64,000 bases of DNA, from the NCBI GenBank assembly GCA_029449235.1, contig JANATG010000014.1:372001-436000 (forward strand). The letters run 5' to 3'. This DNA is from Linnemannia schmuckeri (taxonomy: Eukaryota > Mortierellomycota > Mortierellomycetes > Mortierellales > Mortierellaceae). The position numbers and the translations under genes are program-made. The notes under the pieces are model-generated. The model was not told the DNA's origin. It did not search any database and saw only the letters and a program-made list of their open reading frames with translations. This document shows, in pieces, positions 55,543 to 64,000 of the stretch. Every line of letters begins with the position of its first letter. The first letter of the stretch is position 1.

Positions 55543-56218
55543 TTTGTCTGTTTCTCCTTCTTACTCTTCCATATCTCCGTTTAGCTCGACCCCCCGTCTG
55601 GTGTATCAACTTCTCAATTTGACATCCAATCAGTTCGCCATGCCCATCAAAAAATCCAGCACTACTGACTACTGAACACCATAATCCTCGCCTACTCCAT
55701 TTCTTACAAACACAGTTAACAGGCGCAAGGACGATCACCAACACCCATGCTACTGTTAAGGCAAGGCATAGAAGGAAAGAATAAAGCAAGGAAACTTCGC
55801 TTATTTGCATCTCTATGTCTTTTCCATACAGTTCTCCTAGTTTTTAGTTTTCCAAGGATGAAAAGGAAAGAGAGAAAAAAAAAGGTCTTGGAATTGAAGC
55901 CGAAAGCCACTTTTGTTGTTGACCAAAACAACACAAGTACAGAAAATTGAAATTAAAGGAGACGAATAAAAAAAAAATAAGGCTGGGAACGGTACCCCGT
56001 TCTTATGCAGATATGCCATCAGAGCAACACCACCCCCTCAATGTTGCCAAACCATGCAGGGTCTCTTTTTTGTTCATCATAAATATCTCGTTTTCAATTT
56101 TTTTATGTAAAGAACAGCAAAGGTTGGGACGGATGTGAAAAGAGAACAATTTCACATAGAAAAGATGTTCAAATATCTCATCTGTGCTGCTTTTCCTTAT
56201 ATGCTGCATCCCTCAGAT

Positions 56219-59200
56219 TCAGTAATAGGTAGAGACATCAAAAGCACTCTTGCCTCCCATCCTCTCAACCAACTCTCTGTTGATTCGATCCACAAGGTCC
56301 TGTCGCCACCGCTTCATCTCGGCATTTCCTCCGCACAGCCTCCACCACCACACGCTGACCTGCATCTTCAGATCAATCTGCCATTCCCAGATCCACACCG
56401 TTCCATATGCGATCGTCGGGAACACCACAAACGTCGAAAGTAGCCAAAACAAAACAATCCGTCCCATCGTCCAGTACTCCTTAAGCCATCCCCAGTGACT
56501 GACCCATGCCGTCAAGATTGAGGAGTAGACGATGAAGCAGACCGGCATCAATGCCAATGAGACCACAATCTTCCACGTCGCAATCACATCCCGTCCTGGC
56601 CATCTTGACACTGGAAGGTATGATTGGAAGGCCAACATTGCCTGCTGACCCTTCTGGTTCGCAGCCCAGGTCGCCAATAGTCCGACTGGTCCAAACAGCA
56701 GCGTTCCAGGCAACGAGAGCAAGAACAGCACCGGCAAAAGGAACAATGCAGGCATGGTTAACAGAAGTGCAACCGCAATGTTGGGTTCTGCTGTCAACTG
56801 CCAATCCCGAACGCCGCTGTTCGCCAGGTGTTTGTCGTAAGCATTGATGTCGCGCTTCAGAGCACCCATCGATGGCGTCACTGACAGTTGCGCGTAACCC
56901 TTGGCGAACCGGCGAGTGAGCTCCAACTTCTGGGGTACCGTCAGCTTTTTTCCTGTGCTGTAGAGTCGTCGCGTCGCCTTGTACAAGCGCAGCTCATCAT
57001 AGTTGGGGGCGTTGAGTGTCAGTCCTTCCACTGCCGCATGAATCATCTGAAGCAGTTCCGTGCATGCTATATATGGCATACAAAAAAAATCCATGCAAAC
57101 ACGTGTTAGCAAAAGCAGCGTAGAGAAAGTTTACAACGATTTGAACAACAGCAACAATCAAGGGAAGAATCTCATTGTACCTTGCTTCTTTGCTTCTCCG
57201 CCCTCACGGTACATGGCAACAAGATGATCAGGGACGGTCATGGGGGCTCCATAGTCTGCATAGAATCGGGATCGGAATCGATGGCGGTTGAAAAAGTTCA
57301 GGCCACAGGGTATAATCCGAAGAGTCTTGGACGGGTGCTGAGCAAGGTAGCCCAGAACCATGATGGTGCATCCGTACTTGAAGTCGAGCAGGTGATAATC
57401 GTCGCTGGAGACGCCCTCGGGAAAGACGGCGACAGTACGTCGGTCTTCGAAATTCTGCCAAACGCTCTCGTAAATGACGGAATGGTCGATAGGGTGAGAA
57501 AACGTGAAGGTGCAGGGCTGGACTGGGAAACGAGCAGGCTGGGAGGTCGCTGCCGATGCCGAGGTACTGTTGGTGATGTTGGATAATCCTGAAGCACCAG
57601 AAGTATCAGAGGTGGCAGAAGTGACTGGCGTTGAAGTGGTATTTTCCCTTGAGTTGGAAAAGGATAGTCCTGAGCCATAATTGGTGGGTATAGGTGTGCC
57701 GTTTCCTGTCGTGATAAGTCCGCGCGACAATGCAGAGCCATTGTTCCCATAGTGCAGCAGGTCATCATCCTCATCGGCATCGCCTGTGACGCTCGAGCTA
57801 TGTGTCGTCGAAAAGGAGGACAGCCTTGCGTTCATATCGACGGGTCTCGTTGCAGCATAAATGGGATTGTGTCGTGTAGAATTCATGGACCGTGATTTCT
57901 TCAGAAGCGGCGTTGCCTCGGTAGTGTTGAAGTTGGGTGGTGCCTTGACAGATCCTGGAATATCGGCTCCTGTGTACGTCCCAGTCTCGACCATGTGGGC
58001 CAGATCAGTCGAGTCAAGAGCTGGATCTGGTGACTTTGAAAAGATCTTTTGGACAAACTTGCCAATGGTGCCGGTCGCACTGCTGGCCATGACGCCGCCG
58101 TTCTGTTGTTGTTCCTGAGCCTTGAGGGCTTCGTTGATGCCGACCCAGGTGTTACCACGCTCGACTCTGATCTTGAGAGATCCATGGCGGACAATCTTGC
58201 GTGATTTGATGTAAGCGATATCCCGTTCGGAGGTAAGGGTGGCGGGAACCCATTTAAGACCGGGTCCTTTGAAGGCGACCTTGTTGTCACTGACGATGGA
58301 CTGGACGACGGCGTAGCATTGGGTGACGCGGTTGTCCTTATTTGCATCTTCGAATAGGCCGCATTCGATATAGACCGTGTCGCCTTCGTTCAATTGCTTT
58401 CCGATGCCGTGTCCCTCAATCGAGTTTCCGTCGTGAGATATCGTCACTGTACTTGTCCCGTCGAATCTTTCTGCGTCCTGTGGCCTATTTTTGTCATTGA
58501 ACAAGTCAGTTTTGTTAGTGCGTGGCGTCGTTGTGTGTGTGTCAAGTGCGGGCTGATGTGAGATATTGGATCAAAAAAGGGAGGCCCAAGTCATCCCATG
58601 TGGGCACAGTCTCAGTCACGCCATTCTTGGCGCACTGAGTGTTTTAATCCAGCTCAGCCGGGCAACTGCCTGCTTCTGCTTATGTCAAGAGAGTGCACCG
58701 TGGGGAAAAACAATACGTCTTTACAATCCTCCACAGACAAACGATAAAGAAGGGCCTGGACAATCCTCACTTCTCCTCTTGGTCTGCACTCACATGGACC
58801 TCTTTCTCTCCCACTTCTTTTCTCTCTTTCACAAGAGCGAACACAAAAAAAAACTTTTTTTGCTTATCGTTATATCTCAGCTAAGCTAACCCCTCTCCAA
58901 CTCAAAAAAAAAAAGAACGAACCTTAGAACAGGAATGGCGCCAATCTTCCTCGCAATCCCACCAATGGCAGTTTTAAAATTCGGTTGCGCCATCAGGAAC
59001 GAAATCTGGCCCGGGTAAGTAGCTAAAAGAGCAAGCCCATCGAGAAGGTAGTTTCCGTGGTTGGAGATGACAAGGATGGGTTCGTCTTGAGGGATGAGAT
59101 TTGAGTGGAAGGCGTCATAGTCTCTGAAGAAGATGTGGAAGAGGGTTCGGCAGAGGAGTTTGACGAATGAGTATAGGCCGGGTATCTTTCTGTGAACCAT
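56219..59200 (-). CDS. Glycerol-3-phosphate O-acyltransferase (Gat1/Gat2, SCT1/GPT2 type)
   Basis: Three exons (59200-58923, 58484-57181, 57066-56219) give 809 residues in consistent phase; yeast Gpt2 and Sct1 are about 750. The PlsC acyltransferase core begins at the N-terminus. Motif I is SNHGNYLLDG (His48 to Asp54), then QPNFKTAIGGIARKIGAIPVLRPQD, and much later FPEGVSSDD (about 449) and RIIPCGLNFFNRHRFRSR. About 330 residues separate motif II from FPEG, including a Ser/Thr-rich stretch; yeast Gat proteins are also split here. The C-terminal third has several membrane helices (IAVALLLTMPALFLLPVLF, WKIVVSLALMPVCFIVYS, IVLFWLLSTFVVFPTIAYG). The enzyme makes lysophosphatidic acid from glycerol-3-phosphate and acyl-CoA in the ER, the first step of phospholipid and triacylglycerol synthesis. 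It could also accept dihydroxyacetone phosphate, as yeast Gat1/Gat2 do. Confidence 0.92.
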
Positions 59201-60825
59201 CCTTGCTTCTGTTCCAGCTCCTGTATCCTTTTGGGTATTGTTAGTTGGCTGGTTGTTGTGTTGTCGTTATATATATGTATGGTGGTGCGAGAAAGATAAA
59301 TGAATAGTCGTGGAAAGGAAGGAAAGGAGGTCGAGAGTGAGAATGAGAGTTGACCCAGGAAGCAAGAAGGGTTAGAAAAAAAGAGAGATGCAAGTGAAAA
59401 TAAAGAGAGTGGGCAAAGGAAGGAAAGAAAGAAGAGAGAACAAAGGTCGTTAAAAGGAGGAAGAGGATGAAGAAAGAAAAGAGGAGGACGAGTCGAATAG
59501 TCAACCTCGAGAAGAAAAGAGAAGAAATAAAAGGGGTCAGAGCAAAAGAGGAGAAAAGTGGAGAAAAGGAAGCAATCCAAAACTCAGGGACTTTTTGTTC
59601 CAAACCAATCCATCCTACTCTCCCTCCTTCGCCTGTGAATTGCGGCCCTCGCCTTTATTCCTTTGTGCCCTGTTTGCCCCTCAAAAAGACCGTTTCTCTC
59701 TTTGTTCCTCGTTCTCTATACATTGTTGTAATTGCCTTCCACAGACATCAGAGGTATCCATTTGAGCTGCAAGAGGAGTGAACAAGGGTGCTTGTTGCGC
59801 GAGATGATTTGTTCCTTCTCAGGCACAATCAGAGACTGAGTGCCTAGTTAAAGTTACAGTCATAGCAGATGGTAATGGTGCCTGGATAGAGATTAACCGT
59901 CCTTTGATCGACAATTGATACACCGCGAGAGAAAAGAAAGCTAAACAAACATCAGTCGCCTTGAACAGAATCCTCTTCTTTTTTTTCACAAGTAAGGAAG
60001 ACAAGAACGAGACACTGCCGAAGCTGAGGTAAGCAAGAAAGAAAAAAAGAAAGCGACCAAGACGAACACAGGCGTGTAAGAGCAATGTCTTTTTTTGCGG
60101 TGTGCCTGCCAGTGAAGCAGTCGCCCTCTTTTGTACTTCTTTTCTATCGATTGCTCACATTTCTCCTTTCACTCAGCCCATAAAACACGACAAAAACAAA
60201 CAAACAGAGCGCCCTCCACTCATACTACCTTCCCATAGTGCCCACATGCACACCACCCTGGATCAATCCCATCGCCACAGACACACCCAACGGACATTCA
60301 ATTCTTTCTTATTCCCTCTCTTTTTTCCCTCTCTTTTTTCCCTCTCCACTTATTTGTCCCACGACGGACAACAACATACTACGCTGTTTTCCTTCCTTGA
60401 ATTGCATCACGTACTTATCGCGCTATTTCTGTATCCATTCTCTCTTCATTGAGCACAGCTATTTAGTCATTGTCTCCGTCTTCCTAAGGATCTTTTATTA
60501 TGTATTATTATTATTTTCGCTGGTTGGCGACTAAATTGCCATAGAGTTGAAGAAAATGCAAGACGAGGAAAAACGAAAAAAAAATAACCCCATGGGAAAC
60601 TACAAGCACTCCTGCTCCCCATATTGGCTCATCGTAAAACTAAATAAAACTAGGCGCTGCCCGCCTATTTCTTTTTTGCTGCGTTTCGTTTCGACTCCGT
60701 GTGTTGTCTGTATGTAGTGTGTAACAAGGACTATGTAAGAATTGTGGAGGAAGAAAGAAGCAAAAGAGAGGGGTATGTTGTGGGGAAGGCGGGGGGGTGT
60801 GCATGGTATATTAAACAATTCCGAA
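59201..60825. other. Intergenic region upstream of the acyltransferase gene
   Basis: CT-rich leader and promoter of the acyltransferase on the minus strand (to about 59650), then AT/CT-rich sequence with only compositional frames. No gene is supported. Confidence 0.55.
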
Positions 60826-61932
60826 CTATTGGTCACTCCAGGCACCTGGATGGTGCAACAAGAGTTCGCGCTCGAAGGTCTTGTCTTGCGGAAGAATTGT
60901 TGTCGTCGTTGTCGTTAGGTCGGTTATGCTGCTGCTCCCCATCCGCTGTAGATACAACGACACATCACTCTGTCGTCGTCCTCCATAGTAGGGGGATGAG
61001 CCATTACTGCCACTGTTGCCTGCCATCATCATCACATTGCCATTTCCGTACTGTCCAACCAACGCCTGGGTTTGCAGACTGGTCGTCTTTCTGGAGGTCA
61101 TCATCATCGTCGTCGGCGACATGGGCATCGACATGCCAAACCCCTTGGCCATACTCGACGATGGCGACAATGGCGACATCCCACCGTTACCACCGCTTCC
61201 TCCGGGAGAATGCAGACCACCACCGATGCCGGCGCCTCCAAAGCCCGTGCCTCCAATTTTGGAATACGATCGCTGACGGACAAGATGGAGATGGCTTCGA
61301 AGGGCGGGCACTTGACTGTTCGAAGGTTGGGGTCCAATGTCGGTCATGATGTACTGGCGCAGATCAGAGGTCCATTGGAAAGGGTTCAGGATGGGCGAGA
61401 TCGCGCCTCCTGGCGAGGACATGGCAGACGACGAGGATGAGTAGGATGCTGAGGGAGGCGAGGATGATGATGCGGATGAGAGGGAGGAAGGGGACGAAGG
61501 AGAGAGGAAGGAGAGGTTGATTGAGAGTCGGTTCGATCGACCACCTCCAATCCTCGTTGTTGCTGTTGTAGTTGCTGCTGTGGTTGATGATGATGATGGT
61601 GATGATTCGGTATTATTGTCGTACGTCCATGGCTCACACTCCTTCACATCTTCAAGACACTGCTCGTTTCTGCTGATATGGTGGCTCTCGTCATCGTCGT
61701 CGGTCCCACTCCTAGTGATCAAGATACTCCTCCTATCTTGCAATAATGCCGTTGTTGTCTGTTGATATTGCTGTTGAGTTGAGGACGTCGTTTCTTGAGA
61801 GATATCCTCGTATTCGTCCTCGTCGGGGAACTCGGGGATGGTGTGGAGGGGCATGTTGGGTGACATAAGTAGCATCGAGTCATCCAGATCCATATCTGTT
61901 GTTGCAATTGTCAATTGGTTGTTATGCTCCAT
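60826..61932 (-). CDS. Low-complexity orphan protein, intronless
   Basis: A single open frame of 368 codons starts at ATG 61932 after a CT/CA-rich leader on the minus strand. The N-terminal ~50 residues are acidic (MDLDDSMLLMSP, PEFPDEDEYEDIS). Ser/Thr/Gln-rich stretches follow. A short conserved-looking core (SPILNPFQWTSDLRQYIMTDIG, then RSHLHLVRQRSYSKIGG) is followed by a Gly/Met/Ser-rich region and an end in ERELLLHHPGAWSDQ. No known domain is recognised. The balance of acidic, Gln-rich and Ser-rich parts would suit a transcriptional or signalling regulator, but that is only a guess. Real coding status is supported by length, by the leader, and by the non-repetitive core. Confidence 0.65.
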   Translation of the reverse strand: MEHNNQLTIATTDMDLDDSMLLMSPNMPLHTIPEFPDEDEYEDISQETTSSTQQQYQQTTTALLQDRRSILITRSGTDDDDESHHISRNEQCLEDVKECEPWTYDNNTESSPSSSSTTAATTTATTRIGGGRSNRLSINLSFLSPSSPSSLSSASSSSPPSASYSSSSSAMSSPGGAISPILNPFQWTSDLRQYIMTDIGPQPSNSQVPALRSHLHLVRQRSYSKIGGTGFGGAGIGGGLHSPGGSGGNGGMSPLSPSSSMAKGFGMSMPMSPTTMMMTSRKTTSLQTQALVGQYGNGNVMMMAGNSGSNGSSPYYGGRRQSDVSLYLQRMGSSSITDLTTTTTTILPQDKTFERELLLHHPGAWSDQ

Positions 61933-62709
61933 ATTGGCGTGTTGAATGTGGCCGTATGAAGAAAAAAAGATTTTGTTGTCTTTTTACGCTTAGCCCAAGT
62001 GTGAGGAATAAGAATGGGATAAAAGAAGGAACGAATGAAGAGGGAAAGTGAAGAAAATGAAGGGACAGAAAAGAGAGAGTGTCTGCGGTGGAAGGGAAAA
62101 GAAGCAAGCAAGCAAGCAAGAAAGAAAAGTGAGACGACGGAAAGAAAGAAAAAGAAAAAAGAGGAAGTAGAGGGGGAGAGCGGATGGGTGATATTCAGAG
62201 GGTCAGAAGGAGCGAGATAGAAAGTAGAGGGATGATGGACGCAATGGCGGATCTGAGGTGCAGTGGATGGGGGTGTAGTGAAAAAAACTGGTCTGGTGAG
62301 CGACAAGGGTGTAAATGATTGGAGAGAGATATCAAAGGGATGCGAGAGGATGGAAGGTGACAGTTGATTAGGAAATAAGAAGGAAGTGAGAGTGGGATGA
62401 CGAACGGATGAATAAATAATATCGAACACGAGTACGAAAGTGAAGGAGAAAGAAGAAAAAAACGATCCTTTTATATGTTTGTGATGATAACAGGCTGTGC
62501 CACAGGTGCATAGATTGGACATGGTAAAAGTGTGATCCCAACCCGTGCTGTGTCTCCATGGCGGTTGATCAGTACTTCGCCAGCTGTTTCCTCTTGCCTG
62601 CTCAGATAGTGAGTCAGTCATTAGTCCCATGGTTCACAAGTCTTTCTGTCAGATCCTGATCGGTCTGCTGCTCCACGAGAGAGAGTTCAATTGGTCTCAC
62701 TTTTTCAAT
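61933..62709. other. Leader and promoter of the orphan gene
   Basis: CT-rich on the minus strand, with the open frames expected from that composition. No further gene is supported. Confidence 0.5.
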
Positions 62710-62907
62710 TCAGATGACGATGGACATGGGACCATACAGAGGGTTGGTTTGCCTCTCTCTTTGTGAACAAGAGCACCCACCCTTGACGAAAAGGAGAATC
62801 ATGCAAAAACCAATGAAAGTAGCAAGCGCTAAGATGAGGAAGGAGCAAATGACCACCGCCACCGTCAAAATGAATCGATACGACACCTTTGTGGTGCCCT
62901 CTGACAT
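62710..62907 (-). CDS. Possible 65-residue single-pass membrane peptide
   Basis: ATG at 62907 opens a 65-codon frame: a short polar N-terminus (MSEGTTKVSYRF), one strongly hydrophobic helix of about 28 residues (ILTVAVVICSFLILALATF onward to FVKGG), then a cysteine/Arg-containing polar tail (CSCSQRERQTNPLYGPMS). Composition is protein-like and unlike the low-complexity frames nearby. A short upstream frame starting near 62961 ends just before it. No family is recognised. It may be a real micropeptide, one exon of a larger gene, or chance. Confidence 0.35.
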   Translation of the reverse strand: MSEGTTKVSYRFILTVAVVICSFLILALATFIGFCMILLFVKGGCSCSQRERQTNPLYGPMSIVI

Positions 62908-64000
62908 TCACTCATGCTCTGTTTCCACTCAGATACACAACCTCACCCTTCTCCATCGTGCTTGATTCCAATTAGGGAGAGGCCGTGTGCACCCATCATG
63001 GCAACTAAATAGCTCATTGTGGCGTCTTGCTTTTTCGACTACGCTCTTTACACACACACCCAGACACACGCTCAATCGACTTCTACACGCACTCTTTCAA
63101 TAAACTCTCACCTCCCTCCCTCCTTTCTCCCTCATTGTCTTTTAGTTGTAGTTATTGTTCCTTTGTAAAGTAAAATAAGGATCAACGCGTCTCCTTGTTT
63201 TACCACAAAAAAGAAGGGCTCATCTCTCTTGAGTTGACCGTGAGCGAGCAGGCAAGTGAGGAGTGCGAAAATACAAATCGTTCCCAAAAGTCGGGCACTT
63301 ATGACATCCACATACTGCTTTTGTCTAGCAAAGCACACACCAAGGGCGATTGACGGTCCTTTTTTGCTATGGGGTTACTGCGCTAAGCTACGGAGAACGA
63401 GAAGAAAAAAGAAAAGAGACAAGTCCACACCGCCCACCGTGCTTTATCGTATCCACTTGTCTTGTCGTGTTACTGGTCACATATCACTGTCTACTCTCTA
63501 CTCTCCTTTCCGCCAACCACCGCCATGAAGGGTCATGATTGCTCAGCAGGAGGCAAACTAATAATCCAAAGCCGATTTTAAATTGGCTGAAAAAACACTC
63601 CTCCTCATCAAAATGCCTTGAGTCAACAAAGGGACGGTAGCTATTCTGGATCAAACAGACGAGGAAAATAGCACCAAGGGACCGGCAAAGTGTTTGAAAA
63701 TATTGAGCAAAAAAAAAACTGCACGAGACTTTGATAAAGAAGCAGCCAGGCTGGCATTTTTGATCTTTTTTTTGGATAGGATAAAATTAAGCTGTAACGG
63801 TTAGCCGAGGCGTGGTTCCTAATATTAGCTACCATCTCTCAGTACTTTGCTTGAGATGGATAGAGAGAAAGCAAGGAAAGACATCAAACATAAACAGAAA
63901 GAAGACAATAAAACATGCTTTGAGCGTTGGTGAGATTTGATACGGCCTGGACAAGAGTAACAAGTGTGCATGTACATGAAATAGCACGTTCCTATCCAGT
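62908..64000. other. Right-edge intergenic sequence
   Basis: AT-rich with CT-rich patches; no gene is supported up to the end of the window. Confidence 0.5.

Larger units (their letters stand above)
54452..56218. other. Intergenic region upstream of the membrane-protein gene
   Basis: Contains the leader of the minus-strand gene, a CT microsatellite at 54812-54860, a 38-base poly-T at 55504-55541, and otherwise AT/CT-rich sequence. Frames here (for example 55397-55810 on the minus strand) begin hydrophobic but run into the poly-T as poly-Lys, and I do not accept them as genes. Confidence 0.5.

Noticed and set aside
55397..55810. Minus-strand 137-codon frame starting with a hydrophobic segment
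   Set aside because: Half of it is poly-Lys from the 38-base poly-T tract and the rest lacks splice or family support.

Overview
This window is eukaryotic nuclear DNA from a fungus. The genes are split by short introns with GT (once GC) donors, branch sites of the CTAAC/CTCAAC type and YAG acceptors. They follow long CT-rich or CA-rich leaders, and many proteins carry Gln/His/Ser-rich low-complexity tails. Protein content and gene style fit an early-diverging (Mucoromycota-type) fungus, most likely Mortierellomycotina. That placement is inferred from style and remembered families, not from a search.

Layout. 1-2700: the 3' end of a gene entering from the left, with an unusual in-frame stop, and a poorly resolved minus-strand gene. 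5.7-7.6 kb: a secreted sulfatase (+). 7.97-13.3 kb: a large RRM-YTH RNA-binding protein (-). 16.7-19.6 kb: a casein kinase 1 (-) whose catalytic residues fall at the same numbers as in CK1 delta. 23.5-29.4 kb: the rRNA-processing factor Rrp5 (+). 30.5-35.1 kb: a small family of secreted ML-domain (NPC2-like) lipid-binding proteins, with one intact three-exon gene flanked by two decayed copies. 37.8-41.4 kb: the DEAH spliceosomal helicase Prp2/DHX16 (+). It converges on 41.6-46.4 kb, an eleven-exon class II histone deacetylase with a C-terminal Arb2 domain (-). 47.0-50.0 kb: a DUF4209/ERMARD-like protein (-). 50.4-54.5 kb: a multi-pass membrane protein resembling the UPF0658 Golgi family, with a long disordered N-terminus (-). 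56.2-59.2 kb: a Gat1/Gat2-type glycerol-3-phosphate acyltransferase (-). 60.8-61.9 kb: an intronless low-complexity orphan (-). 62.7 kb: a possible 65-residue membrane peptide (-).

For the resolved genes I assembled exons by hand. Each concatenated length is a multiple of three, and codon phases agree across every junction, which is the main support for the models. The genes are mostly housekeeping functions (ribosome biogenesis, splicing, chromatin silencing, m6A reading, lipid synthesis, signalling) and do not form an obvious metabolic cluster. The part with most signs of recent evolution is the ML-domain cluster. Its two pseudogenes keep the three-exon layout, and both have ATA where the intact gene has ATG. 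I found no CRISPR array, no intact transposon, no rRNA and no convincing tRNA.
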